From Bremia lactucae (lineage: Eukaryota; Oomycota; Peronosporomycetes; Peronosporales; Peronosporaceae), in NCBI RefSeq assembly GCF_004359215.1, contig NC_090615.1:8314962-8372610 (forward strand): a DNA stretch of 57,649 nt, read 5' to 3'. Under the pieces are notes generated by a model. That model saw only the letters and a list, made by a program, of their open reading frames with translations. It was not told where the DNA came from and ran no database searches. The position numbers and the translations under genes are program-made. Below, piece after piece: positions 1 to 10,179 of this stretch; the stretch's first letter is position 1, and each line of letters starts with the position of its first letter.

Positions 1-454
1 AGAGAAGTTTGGATGGGCAATAATGCCGCATCATCACTCCTCATGAGCTCGTTGTCCGCATCACTACTATGAGGTGACGGCAACGGTGTCGACTCATTGT
101 AGTCGACAATAAGCGACGGATCAACATCCTCACTGTTAAAGTGGGATGGATCCTTTAGCCCTGATATCTATAGAGATATCATTTTAATTGGTAAAAATAG
201 GTATTTATATTTAATTCTATTAAATATAAATCAGTCTGAAATTTACTACCTACCTGGTAAGTGCGCACGAGGAGACGGATTACCGCTCCCGTGACGTCAC
301 TTCACCAGAGTTCTTAGTGTGTTGGGTGAGGTCGCTTGCGCGCCCACCACAACTACCTCACTGCACGCAAGAGAAGCAGGTGCAAACCGCTTCCTCGCTG
401 TGCTAGGGTGTGTGCTAAGTAGAGCGTGGCCGCATTACGACGTGCCCGCCTACA
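1..454 (+). mobile_element. Gypsy family A 3'-end remnant with internal deletion
   Basis: Bases 1-163 match 14249-14411 (part of the antisense ORF of family A) and bases 165-454 match the 3' part of the LTR at 14950-15241. The roughly 540 bp that separate these blocks in the longer copy are missing, so this copy has an internal deletion that removed the polypurine tract and the start of the LTR. The LTR ends at 454 with the same gcctaca terminus as the 14687-15241 copy. Confidence 0.8.
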
Positions 455-815
455 AAATCCGTGCACGATCAGCAACATTTGAAATCTCCGCCCACGAAAA
501 ATAGACATGACGAGAGAAGAATACAATTGTGGTGTCATGTGCAATTTCGACGCCGCCGTTGGAACTAAGGGGGTCCGGGTATAGAAAAACATTTTGATCG
601 CTGTCTGTATTCCTTGAGGACATCCGGGTGTTGTGTAAGCTAGGAAAGTAGTGTAGTTAGTTTAGAGTGGTTTGGCATCAATAAGCCAAAACACCGACCT
701 TAATCGAACTTTTTACTTTTGTATCGCTGCCTGTATTCCTAGAGGATATCCCTAGCGCCTGCTGGAAATAGTGTTAGGAAGTGGATGATTGACGGTATTT
801 TTACATGTTGCTAGT
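455..815. other. No gene seen; short diverged direct repeat
   Basis: No supported coding region. Two diverged copies of a roughly 50-bp unit (around 600-655 and 722-780, both holding cgctg.ctgtattcct.gagga) suggest an old local duplication. Short ORFs here overlap LTR sequence and are not credible genes. Confidence 0.5.
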
Positions 816-1316
816 TGTAACGGGGCTTCTTTCACTAGTACTGATCAGTACTATAACACTGATTACAGTGTAGGTAGGGTGCCTCGAACATCACGTACAT
901 AAGAGTACAAAGTAAGGTTTCTAGGCAGCTAAGGGTCTTTAGCTACAAAAGGTATCTCAATGGATTTAAAACAAGGGAAAAGTAAAACTGTATTAATATA
1001 ATTAGTTTCCTACGTAACGATCTTCTATCTACAACTGAACTTATTATATTAATATCTAACTAAGTATGGCGCCTCCTTGCGCACCGTACAATCGTGTCTT
1101 GAAACGATTAGCGGGGTTGATTTAGACTTAAATCAACCAATCAATAGATCTAATGTCTTATTGCAATAATATCAAATTTGGCATTATTGGAACATCTAAG
1201 CCCAAATTAATTAAGATAATAATTTTGCACTTCTTTATTTATTTCTTCTCATAGGAAAAAATATTTATTATTCTTAATATAGGATTAATACTTATGTAAC
1301 GGGACGCCCCGTTACA
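816..1316 (+). mobile_element. Solo LTR, family C
   Basis: A 501-bp unit starting TGTAACGGGGC and ending GCCCCGTTACA, a perfect 11-bp terminal inverted repeat. It is flanked by the 5-bp direct repeat CTAGT at 811-815 and 1317-1321, as expected for a target-site duplication. No internal retroelement DNA is present, so this is a solo LTR left by LTR-LTR recombination. Related copies lie at 35260-35789 (+) and 39237-39742 (-). Confidence 0.9.
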
Positions 1317-1584
1317 CTAGTCGTGCGCGAAGATTTCAACGTTGCTGATCGTGCTCGGAGATTTCGACGTTAATATCAATAATGATATTTAATTGGTCAA
1401 AAATGGAAGGGGTGAGTTAAGGAAAAAGCGACGGTGAATTTAGGTATTCCCTTTCTTTATTTTCGTGTTTCTAACGTAGTTGAAGAACAATTTATTTCAA
1501 TGTCTTTTCTAAAAATTAATTTTTCTTAAGTCAGCTCGAAATTGCTCTTTTATAGGCATCAAATAACATTATATGTAACTTTTC

Positions 1585-2493
1585 ATGGTTGCCGATTCGA
1601 CTTCTACACGCAAGTCGTTGCGCAAGCAGATTAAGCGGCAGCTTGAATTCTATCTTAGCGAAAGCAATCTCCGCCAAGACAAATTTTTGCAAAAAGCAAT
1701 GGATGAGATGGGATTCGTGCCTGTTAGCGTGATTCTTTCTTTCAATAAGTTCGTCTGGCTGCACGTATCTGTGCAAGGCTTATGTTTGCAACGCTCATTG
1801 ACTCGACATTTGGTTCGCTTAGATTAAAAGGATTAAATGCGACGGAGCGCATGATATTGGACGAAGCCGATAAATCACCGATGATCCGAGTTGACCGTGT
1901 GAAATGCTGCATCGCGCCGAAGATTTTCTTAGAGACAAGTCAGGGCGACGAAGCTGGTAGGATTCATATTGTCAGGACTAAACGATGGCCAGGCATATAA
2001 TATCTTGCTATCTACAGTCATAGACGCCCGCACCATCTACTTTGACAACTTTTGTGCGACGGACGATCACGATTCCCTGCGGCGTGTTTTTGCCAGGTTT
2101 GGTAAAGTGACGTTAGTAACTTTGCCGAGATTCCGCCTGAGCAAAAAGTTTAAAGGGTTCGGCTTCGTGGAATTTGCTGATCAAACTGCTGCCGAAAATG
2201 CTGCTGCCGAATCCTTAAATTTAGATCTTCGCGGAATTCGAGTATTGAGCAAGACGCGGTGGATTCAGATGAAGGAGGATTTGAAGCGTCAGTTGACTTG
2301 CGTAGACGCAAAGGTAGAATCAGGAAAAGCGAGAGAGAGCGCGTCTGGTAGCTCCATAGTTGGCAACGTAACGGGCGGCGATGCTTGCATTGGAAACAAG
2401 AAACGAAAACTTCAGCAGACAGCAAGAGGTGATAGTCATTTAATCTTCACTTTTGACAAGGACAGTGATATCAGCGGCAACATTCAACTATAA
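1585..2493 (+). CDS. La-motif plus RRM RNA-binding protein (La/LARP7-like)
   Basis: Likely spliced CDS 1585-1748, 1823-1956, 2018-2493, giving 257 residues. Both introns (74 and 61 nt) have GT/AG ends and keep frame. Residues about 10-85 form a La motif (winged helix): QIKRQLEFYLSESNL, then DKFL and, across the first intron, SVILSFNKLKGL. Residues about 103-175 form an RRM with RNP2-like TIYFDNF and RNP1 KGFGFVEF at 145-152. The C-terminus is basic (GNKKRKLQQ), probably a nuclear signal. La proteins bind 3' oligo-U of Pol III transcripts; LARP7-type members bind specific small RNAs. Which subgroup this is cannot be settled: it is shorter than human La (about 400 residues) and no second RRM is visible, so a further exon or true C-terminal shortness are both possible. 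The start ATG lies 268 bp after a solo LTR. Confidence 0.85.
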
Positions 2494-2524
2494 ATCAGTT
2501 TTGGCCAAAGCACTTATGCTACCA

Positions 2525-4568
2525 TTAGATGCGGTATGTTAATGGATCGACATGTTCGAGGTCATATATATACGCAATCTTCTTCATCATTTCTTTTCTG
2601 CTCTTGCTTGTAGCATTGTCGTACAAAAGGTCGTACAGTGAGCTTAGATTAAACATAACTACCCCAGTGAGAAATCGCTTTGGGTTTGATCTAATCATTT
2701 GTTCCAGCGCAGCCACAGCCGCTTTGACGTCGCAGCAATAGAGAGCACAAATTGCATAATTGTTGACAGCCGAACAAATAACATCTTCTTCAAGAAATAG
2801 ATCGGTTTCAAGACTTTCCACATCTGCAGCTTGCACATTCTGCACGTACAAAATTGAGTCAAAAGCACTCAACGCTTCCTGCAAATTGTTTTGCGCAAAA
2901 AGCAACAGACCGTCATTTAGCAAAAGACGTGCTTCCAGCTCGGCTAGCATTTTTGCAGTAACCCCGCTGCAGTTGCCGCTTCCAATCTTCAAGAGACCAA
3001 TGTGAATTCGAGCAGCCTTGAACAACTTTTCTGCAGCTACAAGATCACCCATTTGTAAGCGTATACGCCCCAAGCGAGACAGCACAATAACTCTATCTTG
3101 ACCCACCAAATAATGCGCCTGTGACATAAATACAGTCCTTATTATTATTTCTCCACGTTCATAGGTACTGCAAAGGTGCCGAGACTTACATCAATTTGAG
3201 AGGAGACACGCAATGCCAACCTGAACTTTTGCTGATGCACAAGATGATTCGCAAGCGCAAACTGTGCAATTCGCAGCCATCGCGCGAAAATTTCTTTATC
3301 AACATTTTCGAAAACCTGCCAGTTATTCTGCTGTCTTGCGCCCTGTAGACGCAAAATCAGGTGGAATAATTGTTTCTCGTGATTCACGATTTTTCCTTGG
3401 CACTTGCTCAGTAGCGCTTGGAGGAGGAGAAGACGAATATGCACAAATGAAGTGCTTCCACCTAATACAGGTAATTCATCAAGATCACCAATTTGGTCCA
3501 ATACACTCGCTGCATTGTCGTAATGGCCTTCTTTGATGAGCCCCGCCAGCCACCACGACTTGATTTCAAGAACCACGTCGATATGCTTACGAGGATCTTG
3601 CAGCATCTGGAGCGACTTTTTTGTTAAAGTTTTCCACCGCTGCTGCACATACAATGCTTTTAGTCCCTCGACGGTATCAGGAATGTCAGAACAAAGCAAT
3701 TTGCTCGTAGCAGGATAATTAGCAAATCTTGCGAAGCGCTCGTGAACTTGAAATTTCAAAAAGTCATGCACGAGCTTGTCAGAAGAAGGAATTTCAAGCG
3801 TGATTTGACTCAAACCCGGTGATGGTGTGGATGTTGCTAGACAGACCGCTTCGGAAGGTTCCTGGCACTTTTGCGCCTCAGAAGTAGAACTCCGGATAGA
3901 TTCCGACCGATGGCTGTCTCCGAATTTCAAAATTGGTGCAGTGGGAGGTGGCGCTTGCCCAAATGTTAGCGAAGGCGACTGCTGAATGTATGAGGGATAT
4001 TGTTGTGTAGACTGAGAGTGGGTCGGAGGGGGGGCAGACTTGCTAGCGGAGTGCAAGAAGCCATGTGAGGAAGGATGCCGTGATATTAAAGGAGTCGCTG
4101 TTTTCGACAACTTTTTGGGGCTGCTAAAAAGAATTTCGTAATCGTCTTGCTGGCTAAGTTGCTGTGTCGGTATTTCACAGCGCACTTGCTGCCTCGAAAA
4201 TAAATCAGATGTGCCGGATCGAAACCGCCCGAAAGCCGCGTGCGAGTTTTGCCCGAAAAGTTCTGCAGCTGAATGGACCCCTGCCGGAGCGGATTGTGCA
4301 AAAATATCGTCGGTTGAATCCAGACGGGAATTACGACTATCGCCAAAGAGTGACGGCAACATGTCGGATGAAACGCTGGCGGTGGGTGCCACAAGGTGCC
4401 GCTGTGGAACCAGGGGTGTAGACAATTGCGTCGGAGCGGCACGCACCGCGTGACCTTTATGTAAGCATGAATCTTAGTAGTACCACAATTCTGCAATTCA
4501 AATTAAGGGATAGACACACCTGGAAATTGTCCGGGCGTGTTAAACCCAGGACGTGGCTGATTTACCAT
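2525..4568 (-). CDS. TRAPPC12: TRAPP complex subunit 12 (TPR protein)
   Basis: Spliced model, minus strand: 4568-4520, 4472-3169, 3118-2525, 648 residues. The last intron (50 nt, GTACCT...CACAG) joins GTF-A to AHYLVGQDRV in phase 0. The first intron (47 nt) is inferred: it supplies an ATG at 4568 followed by VNQPRPGFNTPGQFP, replacing an implausible GTG start; its acceptor is uncertain (4473 or a few bases further in). The N-terminal third is low-complexity, rich in Ser, Pro and Gln. The C-terminal half is helical and TPR-like, with PDTVEGLKALYVQQRWKTL, SRLGRIRLQMGDLVAAEKLF, NNYAICALYC and NPKRFLTGVVMFNLSSLYDL, which match the TRAPPC12/TTC15 pattern. In animals and fungi TRAPP III acts as a Rab1 exchange factor and tether in ER-Golgi traffic and autophagy. 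It is convergent with the La-like gene, with 31 bp between the stop codons. Confidence 0.85.
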
Positions 4569-5590
4569 GGCTACGGGGCTAAAATACGAAACTGATAAAT
4601 ATTGCGGCTCAAATGTCAACACAACGAAGATAACAAATTAACCCGGACGCAAAAGGAGGGGCCCTTGACCCCGCGGTGACAGTCTCGCGTAGTTTTGCAG
4701 TATTCTGCTGGTCGGTAGCCATAACGCTTACAGTTGAAAGATTTCTGACAATTTTCCTTGTAATTTGTTTTTTTTTATTGGGTAAAATTGACAATTTAAA
4801 TGTTTGTTATTACCATAAATTTGCTCCAATAAGAAAAGCGAATTTTGACTGTTGTTTTAATGCATACTTCATTTTTAGGGCAGCCGGTTCTCCCCCACAT
4901 TAATGACAACATAAATATTTTTAAGGATCGGTAGAACCTCTCTGTTTTGATACCCTTCTTTTTTAATTCCTCTAAGTTTTAAGAATTTCCCTGGTCCCAA
5001 CTCGGGACAAAGTCAATTAATTCAAAACCTCTCTGTTCTTGTATTTAACCAAAGTTGGTTGTCCCTGTATATAAAAGAACCTTCTTTTGACATGGAGCCG
5101 ACATTTTTATAGTTTTATGGAGGTTACAGCTTTAAGGCGTTGTAGAAGAAGTAAAATGTACTTCGCTCTATGATTGCTTTGAATAAAATAGTGATGAGCC
5201 TAAAAAAAAATTCACAGTGCTGGAGGGAATCCGACAGGCAATTTAAGCTTGGACACCTGACGTCTGCCCATAAACAATAAACCGTTGTTTTCTTCATTGC
5301 AAGATATGTAATGATGGCTGCGACCCTGTTGAGCCGCGAACAGCCATACTAGAGGTTAAATTTTGACGAAGTTACCATATCGAAACCCCGCACCCCATGG
5401 AGAACTTCGGCTATAGGGCCTCCTCCCACTTAACTATTTTACACCTTCGGTGCGGGTTGGCAAGGGCGGCCATCCATTGGATGGTTGCTCGTCTGCTGAT
5501 TAGCCTATCTCCGGCGATGTGTCATCGTACCGCCCTCCGCAGGTATCGATCGACGTACCTCCCGGTCCCAGTTCCAGTGCTTAACCAATC
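4569..5590. other. Intergenic, AT-rich, no gene seen
   Basis: Upstream flank of the TRAPPC12-like gene. No ORF has recognisable content or support from spliced structure. Contains two copies of aacctctctgtt (about 4936 and 5026) and homopolymer runs typical of non-coding DNA or old transposon ends. Confidence 0.5.
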
Positions 5591-5911
5591 GAACAGCCAT
5601 ACTAGAAGAGCTGCAAATGCTGGTATCAAGTCTTAGGTACCGCAACCCATTGGATATCATCAAGTTGCTGGAGCACCCTCGCGGAAATGAGGGCCTCGTT
5701 GCACCACTAATAGATGATGCGATTATCGAGCGGTTCTGCCAGCCATGTGAGGATAATGATGACGATGATGACTGCAAGCCGCTGCCAAAATTTAATGCAC
5801 AGATGTGCAATTGTAGCTTACAAATATTCAGCTGTTCATTTTACAGCAAGAAATCATGGACCTGTTTCTATTGAACAGTTGTGTAAGATGCAGGACAAAG
5901 TAAGGGAGTAA
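5590..5911 (+). pseudogene. Possible pogo-like transposase C-terminal fragment
   Basis: Two overlapping + frames read through LRYRNPLDIIKLLEH, APLIDDAIIERFCQP, an acidic run EDNDDDDD and, after a frame change, GPVSIEQLCKMQDKVRE. An acidic linker followed by a short helical tail is the usual end of pogo/Tigger (DDE_1) transposases. A decayed transposase catalytic domain lies next to it on the opposite strand, so this could be the inverted tail of the same or a sister copy. The match is weak and no motif is decisive. Confidence 0.3.
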
Positions 5912-6039
5912 TCAGAACCTAAGAAGAAACAGCACTTAATCAGCAGCTACTTTGTACTTGTATAAATTGAGATAAAGCAGAACCTTTGAAATGCTAACCT
6001 GATGGTTGAGTTACTCTTTTGTCTATGATTCGGAGTTCT

Positions 6040-6570
6040 GAATTTTGCAAAAATATTGAAATGACGTCAGTAGCATGCATTAAAGTTTCGGAATATTCTC
6101 CCATCACATGGCTGAATTATTGAGGTTGCACTTTGCGGGAGGCAAAAGACTCAATGTTGTGTTGTGCTCAGCCAAACTCAACTGAAAATGTACAGTGCAG
6201 TTGTTTGGTATGAGAACAACCTTGCGTCTCTCCGACCGCTGATCAAACGCCTTCAACCAAAGAGCGAAAACATTAAGCGTAATCCACGCTTTGCTGTTGG
6301 TATGGTATTGCAGCCCAACATTTCCCGGCTAATGTTGTTGAAGCAGCGAGGGTTTAATGATTTGTCAATCACCATAGCGGAAGCTTATCTGAGCCATCAC
6401 TGTTTGAGCAGATAGTTATACAGATGCGTTCCTTGCTATTTTTATGATCCCCAAGTTGCTTTTTTGCCAGTGAGTCGTCAGCTTGCAAGCGCCAGAAAAG
6501 GCCAGTCTCGGCCACATTGTAATTGTCTTTGAGCTCTTACGCATTTAAACTCTGACGTATCCTTGGAAGT
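6040..6570 (-). pseudogene. Decayed pogo/Tigger-like (DDE_1) transposase core
   Basis: Read on the minus strand from about 6565 downward: ELKDNYNVAETGLFWRLQ, then LAKKQLGDHKNSKERI; after frame changes DGSDKLPLW, KAWITLNVFALWLKAFDQ, RRKVVLIPNNCTVHF, and finally QPCDGRIFRNFNACY. This order matches the pogo-superfamily DDE_1 domain (NxDETGLF, DGSxKLPxxVIGK, WLxxFDxxM, LLLDNAPxH, QPLDAGII). The first catalytic Asp (NxDETGL) is Ala and the second (LDNA) is Asn, and several frameshifts and stops interrupt it, so the copy is dead. Family assignment rests on motif order and spacing. Confidence 0.7.
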
Positions 6571-6594
6571 GCTACCTCAATTGCCTCCATATGT

Positions 6595-7060
6595 GTCAAA
6601 ACACTTTCGCCGTGTCGTTGTTGCGGATCGTACCTAGCGCGACATCTCGAGTAGCTAGCTGTTGTAATTTCGAGCTGAAGGCACGCCAAGCGGCGCGACC
6701 TTTCATAGGAAGCAGTTGTGAGACTCCTCAGCTAACAGCGGCGGCGGCAGTGGCAGCAGCTTGCCCTGCCGCTTGCATGGCTTGCATCCATACACACTTT
6801 GCATTTTGCACCACAGGGCTCAGATCCACCAAAAGTTAACTTTAGTGGCGTTACAAATCGTTGCGCCAAGGTTGACCAAGTGGAACCAAGCCGCCATCAT
6901 CAGCTGGACCAGTTCTTTAATCTAACAATGCGACACGGCCTCATGATCAGCGTGACAAAGAGCCAGCACTTTGTTGAGAGGTTATTTGGTGTGGCAAGCT
7001 GCTCAGCGAGTACGGCGTTCGCCATGATCCTGTACGTCTAGCAGCCTTGAGCTCGCTGCC
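6595..7060 (+). mobile_element. Gypsy-type fragment shared with 22.1-22.3 kb and 24.7-25.0 kb
   Basis: The stretch about 6600-6835 is highly similar to the reverse complement of 22108-22326 and of 24745-24963, including the encoded LRIVPSATSRVAS and the Ala-rich stretch after it. In the other copies it follows a Gypsy-like integrase on the same sense strand, so it is the pol 3' end and downstream DNA of that element. From 6840 to 7060 an unfamiliar ORF segment continues (NFSGVTNRCAKVDQVE) that I do not recognise. Confidence 0.6.
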
Positions 7061-7074
7061 GGCACCAGCTAATG

Positions 7075-7385
7075 CAGCAGACCTACAGCGTCTAATTTAA
7101 AAGCATTCAACTTGCATGATTAAAGCATACCAGGATCAAACTCTATTTAAAATTTTATAAGAAAAAGGTGAAATTGACCGTTTGTTAAAACATACACGCT
7201 TGAACAGAAAATATATATATTTTAAAAATATAATTAAATCAATTAAAATAACAAGAAAATATCTATAATTTTAGTAGTATACTTTAAAAAAATATTAAAT
7301 AAATAATAGAAGTTTTTATTGTTTTTTAATTGATTTAATTTCTTTTATATTTCTTGAAAAATATGTATTTTGTACTGCTTTCGGC
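7075..7385. repeat. AT-rich block with inverted repeat
   Basis: Strongly AT-rich. Arms at 7232-7252 and 7320-7340 are near-perfect reverse complements (aattaaatcaattaaaa against ttttttaattgatttaatt), about 67 bp apart, and could form a stem. It separates the Gypsy-type fragment on the left from the Gypsy D element on the right. It may be a terminal part of an element or simple AT-rich spacer; no coding content. Confidence 0.55.
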
Positions 7386-7479
7386 GGAAGGACCGAGAAC
7401 AGTACGAGCGTTGTCTACGAGAGCGATGCTCGTTCACCGGTAGCACTACGACAGTATTGTCGTTGGCATCTGTTCATCA

Positions 7480-8235
7480 ATCGACGCGCTGCTCCTGAAG
7501 AACCTCGCATATTACGTCCTGCATAAAGACAAGACAAACCTTACTGATCACGACGTGCTCGTCGAGGTCGACCGTCGTTGTACAACCGTGAAGAACGACC
7601 ACCTTTCAGACATCGACACGCTGATTGCAGCACAGCTCAAATGGACATGCAGGAGGACGACATAAAAGCTCGTATCGTGGGCTTCATTGCTCCTTTAAAC
7701 AAGATCGTTGCTCAGCATTGTCTACTAGTCAAGTCGCAGAACCAAACTCAACAAGAGCAGGCCCGATCGAAGTACAGAACCAAGATCCTCATTGCTAGCC
7801 TCGCCCCAGAGATGTTAAAGAAAGAGATCAGCCGCATGATCCGAGAAGATCCAAGATCCTCTTTACGATCATGTTGCAGCGCGCGCGCGAACAGTAGCAC
7901 TACTTTCTTCTATCAACTGAAGATCGACAGCCCGCTACGAAATCGATGCTAAACACGGGCGCAAGCTGCCGACAACTGCAAGTACTAGCTCCAAGAAATT
8001 TCTTCCTGCTGTGGCAGCAACAACGTCCACTTCAGCAGCACCGCCTAGCAATCATACCCGAAGAGCTGCACCTTCGAGAGATAGATGCCTTGTCTGCAAC
8101 GGCGACCACTGGATGTCGGATTGTCTTACGGCGAGGAAGGAGCACAAAGAGCAGGCACGTGCATTGCTGCGTGCTCGTGGTAGCAGCCAAGTACTGGTAA
8201 GCGGGCAACAGTGCGTGAAGCCGACGACCGACTGA
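7480..8235 (+). pseudogene. Gypsy D gag remnant with zinc knuckle
   Basis: Readable pieces are LLLKNLAYYVLHKDKTN, LAAQLK-type text, the 124-residue ORF at 7578-7952 (KARIVGFIAPLNKIVAQH, RSKYRTKILIASLAPEMLK) and, in another frame, CLVCNGDHWMSDC at about 8086-8124, a CX2CX4HX4C retroviral-type zinc knuckle. Gag would assemble the particle and bind genomic RNA. Frameshifts at about 7625 and between 7860 and 8010 break it. Confidence 0.7.
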
Positions 8236-8291
8236 CCGCAGTGCTTGCTGGTTCTCTTGAAGTGACGTTGGGTTTTTTAATGTCATGAGAA

Positions 8292-8438
8292 GTACGCCGA
8301 CAGTGGGAGAGACTTGAGCGGGGACAGCGGTACGATCGAGGAGTCCGACACCACGATCGTACCGCTGTCCCTGATCAGGAATCCGACACCTCGATCGTAC
8401 CGCTATCCCTGCTCAAGTAACTCCCACTTTCGGCGTAC
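8292..8438. repeat. 147-bp imperfect palindrome with internal repeat
   Basis: Left arm 8292-8340 and right arm 8390-8438 are reverse complements over about 49 bp with a few mismatches; both outer ends carry gtacgccg/cggcgtac. The spacer holds a third copy of the inner motif (cgatcgtaccgctgtccctg), so the right half is also a direct repeat of about 38 bp (8344-8381 against 8382-8419). It sits between the gag knuckle and RT, where a Gypsy protease would be expected. Confidence 0.85.
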
Positions 8439-8444
8439 ACTCTC

Positions 8445-9480
8445 GTGATATTAAGAAACCCTGTCTCTGTCCAAGTCGTCGGAGGGGCTGAACTCATTGC
8501 GACCGAACAGGCACTGATTGACGTCCAGAATCGAATTGGGGCCGGCCCAGTGAACATCCGCGGTGTCAACTGCCTTGTGTTAGACGAGGATAAGGAACAG
8601 TTCGTTTTGGGCAAAAACGTTCTTGTGAGTCTCGGCAATGATGCTGGCTCGATGATCGAGCAACTAGCTGTGTCATCCGAGCACGGTTACGACGCTGACG
8701 ACCTGGATTTGCCCAACTGCGACGTCGGTGTCGACGTAGAAGACGATATTACAATGAAGCTTGCTGATCTACAACGGGCGGCCAATGCCGAGGAATGCGA
8801 CGACGACGGCCTGGCAGATGAGCTCTTCAACTTGGCGATGAAGTACAAAAGCGTTTGGCGGTCAAAGCTCGGCGCTGATCCGCCAGCCAAGGTCGATCCA
8901 TTGCGTGTCCAGTTTGCAGAAGGCGCTGTCCAAGTGACAAGCAAAGCGCGGCCGTACCCACGTGAGAAGAGTGACTTTCTACGTGTGTACGTCGCCGACC
9001 TCGTGCGTCTCGGCTTGGTGACAAGAAACAATCACAGCCACTGGTCATCTCCAGCGCTGCTAATTCGAAAAAGTCCAGGTGCTCTGATTTCCGGGTGACA
9101 GTGGACGACTACACACGCGTGAACAGTCTTAGTGTTTCTATCGCTGGTGCGATGCCGGACATGCGTACCGTGTGGCCCGAGTAGTTGGTTGCGAAGTTTT
9201 ACGCACGTTTCGACAACTACAAGGGATTTTGGCAGCTTGCTCTCCATTCCAGATGTCAAGAGCAGTTCTCGCTTGTGACCAAGGATGCTATTTACACACC
9301 CACGCGGGTACCGCAGGGGGCGACAGACAGCGCAACGCACTACCACAACCAGATGCACACCGTCTACGTATCGATGCTATACGACAGTCTACTGATTTGG
9401 ATCGATGACATCATTGTCTTTCCAGCTACTCGCAAGCAGGCCATGGACAGGCTGGTCTACTTTGTGCTGCCAATTGGCTG
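8445..9480 (+). pseudogene. Gypsy D reverse transcriptase remnant
   Basis: The first ORF (8445-9098) has an acidic linker then KVDPLRVQFAEGA, SDFLRVYVADLVRLGLV and SHWSSPALLIRKS, the usual lead-in to Gypsy RT. A frameshift near 9085 is followed, in the frame of 9185-9601, by DNYKGFWQLALH, VTKDAIYTPTRVPQGATDS and LLIWIDDIIVF. The last is the catalytic box, with WIDD in place of the usual YxDD. Stops and frame changes mean no functional enzyme. Confidence 0.8.
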
Positions 9481-9529
9481 CGCGAGTCGGTCATTGACTA
9501 CGTCGTGTTTCTGCGCCGCTGTACGACAA

Positions 9530-10120
9530 GCTCAACATGCTTCTCAAATCAGCGGGACGCAAGAGGCGCATAGCCTCCGGGATCGCTGTATCGTGGAGTG
9601 AAAGCGAGATGGAAGCGTACCACACCTTTCTTAATAACCTCGCGCGGTCCGCACAGCTGCAGCACCCGTCGTCTAAAGCCACCGTGTGCGTCTTTACTGA
9701 TGCATCTGACGCCGGCTGGGCCACCGTGCAACACAAGTGCACGAGTACAATCACACTAAAGCAGTCGCAGACCAACATCACGAGCTGCTAGCCTGCCCGC
9801 ATGGCGGACTGCTCCGTGGCTTGCAGTTGCAATGGACTGTAACTGAGAAGGAAGCTATCCAATCTTTCGTACCTGTGTGCATCTCGAATTCCTGCTCTCT
9901 CGCAAGCGTGGCTTCGCGATCTTTTGCGACCACTTAAACTTGATACACATCTTCTCGCCGACCCAGAATGTGAAATAGCGTATCCGTGGGAAGCTGCAGC
10001 GTTGGGCACTTCATCTGTCCCCGTATCGTTACATGATCGAGCATCTGCCCGGTAAGCTCAGCGTCTTTGCTGACATTGTCTCACGGTGGTTGGTCAACCC
10101 GCCGCCATCAGCGATATGTG
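9530..10120 (+). pseudogene. Gypsy D RNase H remnant
   Basis: Segments in different frames read SESEMEAYHTFLNNLA, KATVCVFTDASDAGWA (the DAS metal-binding motif of Gypsy RNase H), QLQWTVTEKEAIQSF (TxxEKEA helix) and MIEHLPGKLSVFADIVSRW (the tether after RNase H). At least three frame changes interrupt it. Confidence 0.75.
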
Positions 10121-10179
10121 CAAAAACAACTCGAGCACAGACACTTGCTCGTGACATCTCTTCATTGCGACTGACGCAA

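Noticed and set aside
319..592. Small ORFs on both strands at 319-592
   Set aside because: They fall in the family A LTR end and its flank.
1531..1776. 81-residue minus-strand ORF over the La gene first exon
   Set aside because: Shadow of the La-motif exon on +, which has domain motifs and consistent splice sites; the minus reading has none.
3264..3718. Plus-strand ORFs across the TRAPPC12 exon
   Set aside because: They overlap a well-supported minus-strand gene and contain no motif.
4211..4453. A plus-strand gene start near 4211
   Set aside because: Lies over the Ser/Pro-rich N-terminus of TRAPPC12 and has no support.
8290..8440. CRISPR-like or tandem array at the palindrome
   Set aside because: Only two direct units plus one inverted arm, no regular spacers; a palindrome in a retroelement explains it.
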